64,000 nt of DNA, from assembly GCF_023824195.1 (NCBI RefSeq), contig NZ_CP085442.1, positions 1,650,001-1,714,000 of the forward strand. The letters are read 5' to 3'. The notes below the pieces were generated by a model. It was not told the origin of the DNA and did not search any database. It saw nothing but the letters and a program-made list of their open reading frames with translations. The stretch comes from Priestia megaterium (GTDB lineage: Bacteria; Bacillota; Bacilli; Bacillales; Bacillaceae_H). This document shows positions 24,589 to 33,209 of the stretch, in pieces. Every line of letters begins with the position of its first letter. The first letter of the stretch is position 1. Position numbers and translations under genes: made by a program.

Positions 24589-24681
24589 GAAGAGAAATCT
24601 CTTCCATAGAAATTTTCATCTTAAGATAGTATGGTTGGACAAGGGTAGTAATACAAGTGTGGAGTATTCCACACCAGGAGG
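24589..24681 (+). promoter_or_regulatory. Structured csp 5' leader
   Basis: Two stems are visible before the SD: GAAGAG-AAAT-CTCTTC (about 24589-24604) and GTGTGGA-GTAT-TCCACAC (24657-24674). The latter directly abuts the SD CAGGAGG (24675-24681). Long folded leaders are usual for cold-shock mRNAs and could control translation with temperature. The rest of the 400-bp gap from 24287 shows no gene. Confidence 0.5.
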
Positions 24682-24688
24682 CAATATT

Positions 24689-24892
24689 ATGGAACAAGGT
24701 ACAGTAAAATGGTTTAATGCAGACAAAGGCTTCGGTTTTATCGAAATTGAAGGCGGAGACGATGTATTCGTACATTTCAGCTCTATTCAAGGTGAAGGCT
24801 TTAAATCATTAGAAGAAGGTCAAAAAGTAACGTTTGACATCGAACAAGGCCAACGTGGAGCACAAGCTGCTAACGTTCATAAAGTAGCATAA
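24689..24892 (+). CDS. CspA family cold-shock protein
   Basis: A 67-aa single cold-shock domain with RNP1 (KGFGFIE), RNP2 (VFVHF) and the start [14 protein letters not shown]. It binds single-stranded nucleic acid and acts as an RNA chaperone. ATG 24689 follows CAGGAGG at 7 nt; the longer frame upstream is part of the leader. It neighbours a YdjO homologue, a DEAD-box helicase and a second csp gene. Confidence 0.95.
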   Translation: MEQGTVKWFNADKGFGFIEIEGGDDVFVHFSSIQGEGFKSLEEGQKVTFDIEQGQRGAQAANVHKVA

Positions 24893-24903
24893 TTAAAATG
24901 AGT

Positions 24904-24933
24904 AAAAAAGACTCCACCTAGGAGTCTTTTTTT
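24904..24933 (+). terminator. Rho-independent terminator after csp
   Basis: AAAAAAGACTCC-ACCTA-GGAGTCTTTTTTT. Confidence 0.9.
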
Positions 24934-25175
24934 ACTTTTGATTTCACTAGCTAGCAAAAGACATATTATATCTCATTTTAAAATCTCGTTATAATAGAAA
25001 AACCAGAGTTTTAAGTCTGATTTCTGGATAATACGAAGGGTACAAGGTATGGACTAGTTATACCATACACTAGAAATACAAAGCAAATATGGCATGTTTG
25101 TTTGGTAAGAAGTTTACCTTCAGTTAAAGAAGTGCCGTAAGTTTTTTATAGATTTATACAACAGACGGGCATAAA

Positions 25176-25379
25176 TTATTTTTGATGAGGATTAGGAGAC
25201 GCATCTAAAAGCCGTTCTCCTGTTCTCATTTTATGGCCACATAAAGGACACTTTTGCTGTTTTTGATAAGAGAAATTTTTTCTCATCCAACCATTACATT
25301 CTTCTGATTCACATTCCCAAATCTCTATTTGTTCTTTAGGTAAGGGCTCTTGATTTTTCTTCCTATGGTTATAATACAT
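25176..25379 (-). CDS. ydjO: YdjO-like cold-inducible zinc-ribbon protein, 67 aa
   Basis: It begins MYYNHRKKNQEPLPKEQIEI and contains CESEECNGWMRKNFSY and KCPLCGHKM, whose four cysteines suit one zinc. This is the arrangement of B. subtilis YdjO, annotated as cold-inducible. ATG 25379 is preceded by GGAGGAGGG about 11 nt upstream. It lies between a csp gene and a DEAD-box helicase gene, which supports a cold-shock role. Confidence 0.78.
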   Translation of the reverse strand: MYYNHRKKNQEPLPKEQIEIWECESEECNGWMRKNFSYQKQQKCPLCGHKMRTGERLLDASPNPHQK

Positions 25380-25628
25380 AACTACATCATCCCTCCTCCT
25401 AAATAGTATACCTTTTAAAAAAGAAATAGTAAGAACCATATCTTTCTAAATTAAACCACACTTTATAGATCCTATAAAAATTTATAAATACACGGAAGCG
25501 CGGATAAAATAAGATGTTCGTGAATAATAACACTGATTTCCAATACGCAGAAATGAATAAATAACATCTCTGGTTAAAGAGTACTTTTCTCATTTCTGAA
25601 TTTAAGTAAGAGAAGGAGCACGAAAAAA

Positions 25629-27029
25629 ATGAAAAAATTTTCTGATTTTAATTTAAGCAAGGACATTGAAAAGGCAGTTCATAACTTGGGTTTTGAAGAG
25701 GCTACGCCGATTCAGGCTGAAGCTATTCCGATAGCTATGACGGGTAAAGATCTAATTGGACAAGCTCAAACCGGTACTGGAAAGACAACAGCTTTTGGCA
25801 TCCCCCTTATAGAGCGGGTTGAGCTTGGTGAAGAAGGGATTCAGGGAATAGTCTTAGCACCGACACGTGAACTGGCTATTCAAGTAGCAGAGGAGTTAAA
25901 TCGAATTGGACAGGTAAAAGGAGTTAAAACGCTACCCATTTATGGAGGCCAGGATATTAATCGTCAGATCAAAGCCCTTAAAAACAGACCGCATATTATC
26001 TCGGCAACCCCAGGACGCCTTAAGGACCACATGAAAAGAAGAACCATTCGTTTAAATCATATTCGTACAGCTGTTCTGGATGAAGCAGATGAGATGTTAA
26101 ATATGGGCTTTATTGAAGATATCCAAACGATTCTTGGTGGCATCTCTTCTCCCCATCAAACCTTACTATTTTCAGCAACTATGTCGAAGCAAGTACAAAG
26201 TCTAGCCCAGAAATTTATGAACGATCCTGAACTCGTAAAAGTAAAAGCGAAGGAGTTAACGGTAAAGAACATTGAACAGCAATATATGGAAATTCCAGAG
26301 AATCGAAAATTTGATGTTCTTTGTAATCTCGTAGACCTTCAATCACCAGACCTTGCTATTGTGTTTGGACGCACAAAAAAACGTGTGGATGAACTTGCTG
26401 AAGGGCTAAAAAAGCGTGGGTATTCAGCAGAAGGCATTCATGGAGATCTTACACAATCCAAACGTGCCGATGTGATTCGTCAATTCAAGAGTCATACGAT
26501 TGAGATTATGGTTGCAACCGACGTTGCAGCAAGAGGACTTGATATTACAGGTGTTAGCCATGTCTACAATTTTGATATTCCTCAGGACCCTGAAAGCTAT
26601 GTTCATCGTATTGGCCGAACAGGACGGGCAGGTACTAAGGGATTGGCAGTTACATTTATAACTCCAAGAGAACGTAATCACTTAAAAGTGATTGAAGATG
26701 TCACGAAAACCAAAATGTCTAGACAATCACCTCCTACTTCTAGTGAGGTAATGGCAGGGCATCAGGAAGCAATCATTCACCAGGTTTTGACCGCTATCGA
26801 CAAGGGGGAGTTTGTGGAATATAAGCCAATGGCGGAAAAGTTATTAGAAGAAGTGGATTCTGTTTCTTTACTGTCAGCCACTTTAAAGCTCTTAACAAAA
26901 GAATCAAATATGACCTCTGTCCAATTGACTGAAGTGGCACCACTTCGTAATAAAAAGGCAAAAACAGAGCGTAAGAGAAATAGAGGGAGAAAAGAAACAG
27001 TAGGCCGTAAAAAAACATATAGAAAATAA
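25629..27029 (+). CDS. DEAD-box RNA helicase (CshA/DeaD-like)
   Basis: All helicase motifs are present: the Q motif (FEEATPIQA), Walker A AQTGTGKT (46-53), PTRELA (78-83), DEAD (151-154), SAT (182-184), [11 protein letters not shown] (about 292-302) and HRIGRTGR (323-330). The C-terminal tail (about 435-466) is strongly basic ([13 protein letters not shown]). At 466 aa it is close to cold-induced RNA helicases involved in ribosome assembly and mRNA decay. An AGAAGGAG SD precedes the ATG. The cold-shock neighbours support that role. Confidence 0.93.
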   Translation: MKKFSDFNLSKDIEKAVHNLGFEEATPIQAEAIPIAMTGKDLIGQAQTGTGKTTAFGIPLIERVELGEEGIQGIVLAPTRELAIQVAEELNRIGQVKGVKTLPIYGGQDINRQIKALKNRPHIISATPGRLKDHMKRRTIRLNHIRTAVLDEADEMLNMGFIEDIQTILGGISSPHQTLLFSATMSKQVQSLAQKFMNDPELVKVKAKELTVKNIEQQYMEIPENRKFDVLCNLVDLQSPDLAIVFGRTKKRVDELAEGLKKRGYSAEGIHGDLTQSKRADVIRQFKSHTIEIMVATDVAARGLDITGVSHVYNFDIPQDPESYVHRIGRTGRAGTKGLAVTFITPRERNHLKVIEDVTKTKMSRQSPPTSSEVMAGHQEAIIHQVLTAIDKGEFVEYKPMAEKLLEEVDSVSLLSATLKLLTKESNMTSVQLTEVAPLRNKKAKTERKRNRGRKETVGRKKTYRK

Positions 27030-27066
27030 TCCCTGATTATTTTTGATGCGAGAAAGGATAAGGGCT

Positions 27067-27240
27067 ATGAGTGAGAAGATATTTAGTAATGGAGAAATAG
27101 TAAATATAAGAGTATCGAATGAATTAGTGACAATCTTAAAAAGTCATTATGTAAAAAACATGAAAAGATACTCTTATACAGTCGACAAATACCCAAGTAC
27201 CTTTTTCTTTGAAGAAGAATTAAAAAAACATGAACTATAA
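27067..27240 (+). CDS. Small hypothetical protein, 57 aa
   Basis: It starts MSEKIFSNGEIVNIRVSNEL and ends FFFEEELKKHEL, without recognised domain. ATG 27067 follows AGGATAAGGG. It lies 37 bp after the helicase stop on the same strand, so it is likely co-transcribed; the pair ends at a good terminator. A small RNA-binding role is conceivable but not shown. Confidence 0.55.
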   Translation: MSEKIFSNGEIVNIRVSNELVTILKSHYVKNMKRYSYTVDKYPSTFFFEEELKKHEL

Positions 27241-27280
27241 TTATTGATGAATAAGTGTTGATATAAAAATCTTTTTAAGT

Positions 27281-27314
27281 AAAAAACAGACTCTGAAAAT
27301 AGAGTCTGTTTTTT
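27281..27314. terminator. Bidirectional terminator
   Basis: AAAAAACAGACTCT pairs with AGAGTCTGTTTTTT around a 6-nt loop, between convergent genes. Confidence 0.9.
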
Positions 27315-27325
27315 ACTATGGTTTC

Positions 27326-27526
27326 TTATGCTTTATTTACGTTTGTTGCTTGTGGTCCACGTTGTCCCTGTTCGATATCAAAAGTCACTTCTTGACCTTC
27401 ATCCAAGGATTTAAAGCCTTCACCTTGAATAGCTGAGAAGTGAACAAATACATCTTCTCCACCTTCACGCTCAATAAATCCAAAACCTTTGTCAGCATTA
27501 AACCATTTCACTTTACCGTGTTCCAT
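27326..27526 (-). CDS. CspA family cold-shock protein
   Basis: A second 66-aa cold-shock protein with KGFGFIE and VFVHF. It differs from the first at only a few residues ([31 protein letters not shown] at the end). GGAGG precedes the ATG. It is convergent with the helicase unit. Confidence 0.95.
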   Translation of the reverse strand: MEHGKVKWFNADKGFGFIEREGGEDVFVHFSAIQGEGFKSLDEGQEVTFDIEQGQRGPQATNVNKA

Positions 27527-27636
27527 TTTTTATTGCCTCCTAAAATATAGAAAATAAACCAGATTATCATTAAATCTAGCTTATTTATTATATTATCCCA
27601 ATAGAGACATCTTAAACTTAAATTAATTTGATCTTT

Positions 27637-27744
27637 TTAACTTTCTTTATCATCACTCATTCCATTAAAAGGTAATAAGGTATGACTATATACATCATAA
27701 TGAAGTTCTCGTGCAAAAACTTCAAAATATTTATAAGTGATCTT
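27637..27744 (-). pseudogene. Possible truncated small gene
   Basis: A start-less minus-strand frame reads KITYKYFEVFARELHYDVYS, then HTLLPFNGMSDDKES and a stop. Just upstream, in another frame, ATG-TTT-AGA could be its displaced start, so a 1-nt frameshift may have broken it. No homologue is recognised. Confidence 0.25.
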
Positions 27745-27995
27745 CTAAACATGGAAATGATAGAAGTCGAAAATTAGCCACTGTTCACACAATCATTAGG
27801 GGCATTGCATTCATAAATATGAACCTAAATTAGATGAGAGAGCACAATGGAACCGGTCTATCCTAAAGAAAAGGAAGTTCACTCAAAAAATTTTTGAATA
27901 GTGGCGTAAAAATACATTCTATTAGATAGGAATCTACATACCTTTTTCATATAAATACAACCTTCGCACTAGAATCCGTAAACTTGTTTCCAAAT
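27745..27995. other. Gap with no feature seen
   Basis: Between the csp gene and the next terminator I found no SD-preceded ORF, repeat or RNA structure worth naming. Confidence 0.5.
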
Positions 27996-28027
27996 AAAAA
28001 ATGACGCCGTTTTAGGCGCCATTTTTT
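27996..28027 (-). terminator. Bidirectional terminator
   Basis: AAAAAATGACGCC pairs with GGCGCCATTTTTT around GTTTTA with one mismatch. It is the first terminator downstream of the minus-strand secreted-protein gene, 245 bp after its stop. Confidence 0.75.
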
Positions 28028-28272
28028 ATAGAATAGAGAAGGACACACCCTAGGCACGGGCGGTACTCTTAACACATCGTCTTGATTTGATAATACCCAG
28101 TGTTTAAATTTAATAAACCTTTGGTTATGACGCTTTATGCAGAATATCTACGTGTACCTTTTTAGTGAACATAAGGTTTCTTAGAGTCATCAAGCAAAAG
28201 AACCCTTACAGATGCAGTGTTTTATGAAGAAATTTCAAATAATCTCCAGCACCCTACTGAAAATTATTAAAA

Positions 28273-28917
28273 TTATTTATTAAATTTCTTTGGAAACTGC
28301 TTCACAACTCCCGCAGATATGGTATCTGCCATTAAGATAATATGTGAGACTCCTTCATCAATTGCAACGATTCTTGCCTCCCAATCTTTTTCTAAGCTTG
28401 CAGATAAATCATTTGTCACTAATTTTAGATGCATATATAGCAATTTTTTCAAATCTTCATTTTTCAAATAAGGGTTGGCCTGGCTAAGAAACGCTGCTAT
28501 ATCATCAGCATTTCTATACCATTCTTTGTTTAATTGATTCACCAAGGCTTTCTTTCCCGCTTTAGCTGCGTCTACAATCTTACCTGCAATCACAATATGT
28601 TCCTTGAGCAAATCCGTAAGTTTGTTCCCGGCTTTTTCTCCGTATATGGGCTTCACAGCATTCCCAATATCTTCTTGATTTTTTAATAATCTTGCCAAGA
28701 CCTGTTTTTGGTCTTCTGATCCTGCGGTTGTTGCACTTGTAATATAATTGCTTGTCCACAATACATGATCCATCCAAAGTCTTCTGAATTCATTTTCAAA
28801 CTTTACCTGAGATTGACTAACACGATGTTCTTGTGTTTGAGCACGAGCACTACTTGGGTCAACCAGCATGTTTAGCGAAAATAACAAAATAAATCCCATC
28901 CATAACAATTTTTTCAT
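28273..28917 (-). CDS. Secreted helical protein, 214 aa
   Basis: ATG 28917 follows AAGGAG; the longer TTG start overlaps this SD. A Sec signal peptide is clear (KKLLWMGFILLFSLNMLV, then SSARA for cleavage). The mature protein is almost all helical and built from two similar halves. FRRLWMDHVLWTSNYITSA is the conserved opening, and HIVIAGKIVDAAKAG and HLKLVTNDLSASLEKDW mark the halves. Related bacillus proteins are often misnamed. It is probably secreted, function unknown. Confidence 0.75.
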   Translation of the reverse strand: MKKLLWMGFILLFSLNMLVDPSSARAQTQEHRVSQSQVKFENEFRRLWMDHVLWTSNYITSATTAGSEDQKQVLARLLKNQEDIGNAVKPIYGEKAGNKLTDLLKEHIVIAGKIVDAAKAGKKALVNQLNKEWYRNADDIAAFLSQANPYLKNEDLKKLLYMHLKLVTNDLSASLEKDWEARIVAIDEGVSHIILMADTISAGVVKQFPKKFNK

Positions 28918-29191
28918 AAAAGCTGCTCCTTCCAATTTAAATGATCCGTCTTATTATTTGTATATGGGATTTTTTACATTCCTCAAAATGTTATTTTCTA
29001 ATAATAATTCTTTATAGAGTACTACCACACTCCCAATCAGCTCACACGGATGGAGAGTTACAGAGGATACCTTTCTATAAAGTGATAGTAGAGAATTCGA
29101 AATTTTAGGCTCTTGTATTTATGCATTCATAAATATTATTGCTTGTCTCATATGTTTATATAAAACTCTAGAAGAAAAAGAGGTGAAAAAT

Positions 29192-29368
29192 GTGAAGCAT
29201 ATGCTAATGGTATGTAATCAGCATGTGAAGGAGGGACTTATTGGTCTTAAAACCCCCCATGTAAAGAAGATTCACTACTCTACATGTACCTGTTCTTTTT
29301 GTGAGAGAAGGGCTGAAATCAAAATCTTTTATTCCATTCCTCAAAAATATAGTAAAACCAATTTTTAG
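29192..29368 (+). CDS. Small cysteine-containing protein, 58 aa
   Basis: GTG 29192 has AAAGAGGTGA at 5 nt, better than GTG 29183. The product carries CNQHVKEGLIGLKTPHVKKI and CTCSFCERRAEIKIFYSIP; the cluster C-x-C-x-x-C with an upstream C-x-x-H suggests metal binding. Similar short 'CxCxxC' proteins occur in bacilli. It ends at a terminator. Confidence 0.55.
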   Translation: MKHMLMVCNQHVKEGLIGLKTPHVKKIHYSTCTCSFCERRAEIKIFYSIPQKYSKTNF

Positions 29369-29382
29369 ATATAAGAATACAT

Positions 29383-29417
29383 AAAAAAGCTCAAGTCTGA
29401 AAAGCTTGAGCTTTTTT
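29383..29417 (+). terminator. Rho-independent terminator
   Basis: AAAAAAGCTCAAG pairs with CTTGAGCTTTTTT around 9 nt. Confidence 0.9.
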
Positions 29418-29495
29418 ATGTGAGCCTAAGCATGTCCAGACATAAAGCAGAATAACTTAGAATGAAACTAATTTACAATTATAGGAGGATTAATA

Positions 29496-30290
29496 ATGAC
29501 TAATGCATTTGTTGCACAATCCTTAGATGAAATTCGTTTTTGGTCAAGGATTATGAAGGAACACTCATTGTTTCTTCGATTAGGTTTTAGATGTGAGGAT
29601 ACACAATTAATACAGGAAGCGAATCAATTTTATCGTTTGTTTGAAGATATTGAACAACGGTCTCATTCATTTACTAATCAAACAGATCCGGAGCAAATGA
29701 GAAGATTTAATTCAGAAGTCCAACAAGCAGCCACAGGTATATTTGCATTTAAGAGAAAAATTTTAGGTTTAATCTTAACCTGTCAACTACCGGGCTCAAA
29801 TAACTTTCCTCTTTTGGTTGATCATACTAGTAGAGAAGCCAACTATTTTAGAAAACGATTAATTGAATTAAACGAAGGGAAATTGAAGCCACTCGCTGAT
29901 GCCATTATAAAGGAAAATGTCTTCTTTTTAAGAATTATGGCTGATCATGCCCAGTTTATAGGCCATCTTCTTGATCCATCAGAAAGAAAACTTGTAGATA
30001 TGGCGAGAAACTTCAGTCACGATTTTGATCAATTAGTTTTTCAAGCAAGAGATTTAGAGTCTATGAAGCCTCAATCTCAAACGGTACCTCTTTTGGATCA
30101 ATTTCTTGATCAGAATCGTGTTTCCGTGGCTTCCCTTAGAGACTTTAAAAAAACAGCAAGAGATTTAATTGAGGAATGTAGAATTAAAAGTATTATTCAT
30201 CCTCTTTTAGCTGATCATGTTTTTCGAGAGGCTGAAAGGTTCCTTCATATTATCGATATGTTTGAAAAGAATCTTCAAACACAAAAATAA
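29496..30290 (+). CDS. DUF2935 family protein, 264 aa
   Basis: Two tandem helical repeats are visible: EIRFWSRIMKEHSLFLRLGF (about 12-31) with DHTSREANYFRKRL, and KENVFFLRIMADHAQFIGHL with HPLLADHVFREAERFLHII. The regularly spaced E-H and D-H pairs (for example EHSLF, DHTSREA, DHAQF, DHVFREA) suggest a ferritin-like di-metal four-helix arrangement. This is the DUF2935 family of bacilli. It is cytoplasmic and its reaction is unknown. An AGGAGG SD precedes the ATG. Confidence 0.9.
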   Translation: MTNAFVAQSLDEIRFWSRIMKEHSLFLRLGFRCEDTQLIQEANQFYRLFEDIEQRSHSFTNQTDPEQMRRFNSEVQQAATGIFAFKRKILGLILTCQLPGSNNFPLLVDHTSREANYFRKRLIELNEGKLKPLADAIIKENVFFLRIMADHAQFIGHLLDPSERKLVDMARNFSHDFDQLVFQARDLESMKPQSQTVPLLDQFLDQNRVSVASLRDFKKTARDLIEECRIKSIIHPLLADHVFREAERFLHIIDMFEKNLQTQK

Positions 30291-30626
30291 TACATTGATG
30301 TTTCCTCTTTACAAATCTTAATGACTTAATTTAAAAGGCTTCAGCTTTTGAGGGAGCCTTTTTTTGTTAATTAACAAAGAAACAGTCATTGAAGCGTCCT
30401 TTCATTACAATTTTTGATTCATCCAATTATTTATATATTATCTAAAAAATATATTTAACATAAGAACCTAATGGTAACACTATAAACAATAGTTAGTGAG
30501 TATGATTTCCTTGCATACATTTGGGATTTCGGTTAGTTAAAAATAGAAAAAAACGAGATAAGAATTAATGAGCTATTCCTTTCACATAAGCTTGTCAGAA
30601 TACTATCTAGAGAGAGGGCGAACGAT
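30291..30626. other. Terminator and promoter region
   Basis: The 336-bp gap holds a terminator with arms AAGGCT/AGCCTT (30333-30366, T run following) for the DUF2935 gene. AT-rich DNA before the AlsS-like gene follows. No further gene is seen. Confidence 0.6.
30333..30366 (+). terminator. Rho-independent terminator
   Basis: AAAAGGCT and GAGCCTTTTTTT form the stem and T tract after the DUF2935 gene. Confidence 0.75.
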
Positions 30627-32222
30627 ATGAAAGTAACGGATACACTTGTTCAATGTTTAGAAAATGAGGGAGTTGAATATATTTTCGGAATACCCGGTAA
30701 AGAGACCTTGGATTTTATTGATTCTTTATCCAACTCTAAACAGATTCAATTCGTGAATGTTCGGCATGAGCAAGGAGCTGCTTTTATGGCAGATGTATAC
30801 GGAAGATTAACAAACAAAGTAGGAGTATGTTTATCAACATTAGGCCCTGGAGCTACTAATTTATTGACAGGTATATCTAGTGCAAAGCTAGACCACTCTC
30901 CTGTTGTAGCATTAACGGGACAGGCTGCTTTGGGGAGACAACATAAAGAGTCACATCAATATATGGACATTATTAAAATGGTAGAACCGGCAACGAAGTG
31001 GCGTGTTCAAATAAAAGATTCACAAACGCTTTCTGAGATTATTCGAAAAGCATTTAAAGTTGCACAAATGGAAAAGCCAGGACCCGTAGTAGTAGAATTG
31101 CCAGAAGACTTAGCAACTCAAATCGTTCCCATTAAACCTATTTCACCTGCATCTATACCCGTAAGTATACCTATAATGGAGTCAATTCAGGCTGCCAATA
31201 CTCTTATTAAGCAGTATGAGAGACCTTTTGTTATTATCGGTAACGGCGTTGTAAGACAGGGAGCCGTGGATGAGCTTCAACCATTTATTGAACGCCTTCA
31301 ATCACCGGTTATCCATAGTTATATGGCTAAAGGTGTATTGTCTAAAGATCATCCACAAAATTTCTTTACGTTTGGATTTAATGAAAAAGATGAAGTGCTC
31401 GCAGGCTTAAAGGAAGCTGACCTACTTATTGTAATTGGGTTTGATTTTGTCGAAAGGTTACCCAAAGAATGGAACACGGAAAAAACACCAATTTTACATA
31501 TAGATACTTTACCGGCAGAAATAGATGAATATTATCCTATAGAAGTCGAATTGGTTGGAGATATAAAGCAGACTTTACGAGTATTCAATCAGCTGGATAT
31601 TCCTTCTAAACCATGGATTCCCTCTGGCAATCTCCAGAAACAAATTAAGCAATCCTATCACATTGAAGAGAAAAAGATAGACAGCAATTTGCTGCCTTTG
31701 ACAATCGAGAATATCTTGCATATTATCGACAAGCTCTCTTCAGAGAAAACAATTGTGATTTCAGATGTAGGAGCTCATAAAGTATCTATAGCCCGAACTT
31801 ACCAACCCAAAAACCCTAACAAGTTCATTATATCAAATGGTCTAGCTTCCATGGGTATTGCTTTACCAGGCTCAATTGGAGCTAAACTAGCCTGCCCTAA
31901 TGATCCAGTTATTTGTATTACTGGAGATGGAGGAGCTTTAATGAATTTTGCTGAAATAGAGACGGCAAAGCGCTTAGGGCTTTCATTCATCATTATTGTT
32001 TTAAACGACTCTACATTAAAAATAGAGCAGGAAATGATGAACAAAAAGTTTGGTAAGAGCTATGGAGTAACTTTTACAAACCCAGATTTTGTTCAACTGG
32101 CAACCAGCTTTGGAATTAAAGGAGAACGGGCAAATAGTTTAGTTGAATTTGAAAATATAATGAAAAGAGCCTTAAAAAATTCAGATGAGATTGTCCTAAT
32201 TGATGTTCTTCTAAAAAGCTGA
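30627..32222 (+). CDS. Acetolactate synthase-like TPP enzyme (AlsS group)
   Basis: A complete three-domain TPP enzyme. The N-terminal Pyr domain has the catalytic Glu48 in RHEQGAAFMADVYGR and the sequence FGIPG. A central FAD/NAD-fold-like domain follows (about 185-330). The C-terminal PP domain has the TPP motif starting GDGGALMNF at 433 and ending near Asn460. Sequence is closest to catabolic acetolactate synthases (AlsS), but at 531 aa it is shorter than B. subtilis AlsS and there is no alsD neighbour. It would convert pyruvate to acetolactate or handle another 2-oxo acid. It is transcribed alone; SD AGAGAGGG. Confidence 0.83.
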   Translation: MKVTDTLVQCLENEGVEYIFGIPGKETLDFIDSLSNSKQIQFVNVRHEQGAAFMADVYGRLTNKVGVCLSTLGPGATNLLTGISSAKLDHSPVVALTGQAALGRQHKESHQYMDIIKMVEPATKWRVQIKDSQTLSEIIRKAFKVAQMEKPGPVVVELPEDLATQIVPIKPISPASIPVSIPIMESIQAANTLIKQYERPFVIIGNGVVRQGAVDELQPFIERLQSPVIHSYMAKGVLSKDHPQNFFTFGFNEKDEVLAGLKEADLLIVIGFDFVERLPKEWNTEKTPILHIDTLPAEIDEYYPIEVELVGDIKQTLRVFNQLDIPSKPWIPSGNLQKQIKQSYHIEEKKIDSNLLPLTIENILHIIDKLSSEKTIVISDVGAHKVSIARTYQPKNPNKFIISNGLASMGIALPGSIGAKLACPNDPVICITGDGGALMNFAEIETAKRLGLSFIIIVLNDSTLKIEQEMMNKKFGKSYGVTFTNPDFVQLATSFGIKGERANSLVEFENIMKRALKNSDEIVLIDVLLKS

Positions 32223-32282
32223 TTGCGATTTCTCCATTATTTTAACGAGTTATCTCTGTTACGGGATTAATTTGTAGATTCA

Positions 32283-32843
32283 CTAGGAAATAAATGTTTT
32301 TAATTTTTTTAAATAAGCTAAGCTGAGTTCAACCCAAATCCAACTATAGAGGAAAGCAAATAAAAAAATAAAGCCAGCAGTAGAAAGAGAAAAATTCTTG
32401 GAAATCACGGGACCTAGTACTGGGAATTTGAAAACGCACAATAAGGTAATAATCCCAACAGTTAATAGGGTGGCACCACTTATAATAATGTACAATCTCT
32501 TTTTAAAAAAGTAAAAAGCTGCTCCTATGCCCATTCCCAATATTCCTGTTGTAAAAGGAAAAATAATAAGTTCACTTGGCTGGATAATCAGAAGAAGCAG
32601 ATTTGTTAGCGTATAAGTAATAAATCCTAGAGGGAGCGAAAGTATAAAACAAAAAAGAATGGGTGCAGTAGACAATGGACTAATAAAAACTCCTATTCCT
32701 GGTAAGAAACCTCCTGCTGATTGAAAAAAGGCTGCTAAGCTGGCGAAAAGAGCGCCTGATACAAGCTGCTTAGTTTTAGATAGTCTATTAAAAAAAAGCT
32801 GCGCAGATTTTACTTCATTTGAAAGAGACTTTAAAAAGTACAT
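32283..32843 (-). CDS. Integral membrane protein, ECF S-component-like, 186 aa
   Basis: ATG 32843 is placed after GAGGTG; the GTG nine bases upstream is inside the SD. About five to six TM helices fill the protein from residue 25 on. GALFASLAAFFQSAGGFLPG with ISPLSTAPILFCFILSLPLG resembles substrate-capture (S) components of energy-coupling-factor vitamin importers. No substrate class can be read, and no ATPase or EcfT gene is near, as is usual for group II systems. The ECF call is tentative. Confidence 0.55.
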   Translation of the reverse strand: MYFLKSLSNEVKSAQLFFNRLSKTKQLVSGALFASLAAFFQSAGGFLPGIGVFISPLSTAPILFCFILSLPLGFITYTLTNLLLLIIQPSELIIFPFTTGILGMGIGAAFYFFKKRLYIIISGATLLTVGIITLLCVFKFPVLGPVISKNFSLSTAGFIFLFAFLYSWIWVELSLAYLKKLKTFIS

Positions 32844-32874
32844 GAATTTCACCTCGGTTAACTGTTTTTACATT

Positions 32875-32904
32875 ATAAGGGGTTAAAGAATAAGGGGTTA
32901 AAGA
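32875..32904. repeat. Tandem 15-bp repeat upstream of the membrane protein gene
   Basis: ATAAGGGGTTAAAGA occurs twice in tandem, 32 bp upstream of the minus-strand start at 32843. It could be an operator or a slippage product. Confidence 0.6.
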
Positions 32905-33053
32905 GAGATTTAGATCATTGTCCGATATATCAACTCTTACATGTAATATTCGAAGAAATTAAGAGGGAGGACTAATAAGTCGCATTTATTTTTACAGGAA
33001 TAGGTTGTATCCATTAAGATAAATTTCTTTATCTTTCTAAAGGTATGTACTGT

Positions 33054-33082
33054 AGCCCATAAAATGAATCTTTTATGGGCTT
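33054..33082. terminator. Hairpin downstream of the sugar dehydrogenase-like gene
   Basis: AGCCCATAAAA pairs with TTTTATGGGCT around TGAATC. It lies 130 bp beyond the minus-strand stop at 33210. The T tract is better on the plus strand. Confidence 0.55.
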
Positions 33083-33209
33083 TATTGATTAAAGGCTTTC
33101 TTATTTTCTAGAAAGTTCATTTGTTCATTCCTATAAAATAACTGGTGAAAAAATTAAGCTGTAATTTTTGGAAGAAAATCAATGCCCAGTCGAATTTTAT
33201 AAATATAAA

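Noticed and set aside
24467..24790. 107-aa minus-strand ORF
   Set aside because: Antisense to the csp leader and coding sequence; no SD.
25399..25593. 64-aa minus-strand ORF overlapping ydjO start
   Set aside because: No SD; overlaps the ydjO leader in another frame.
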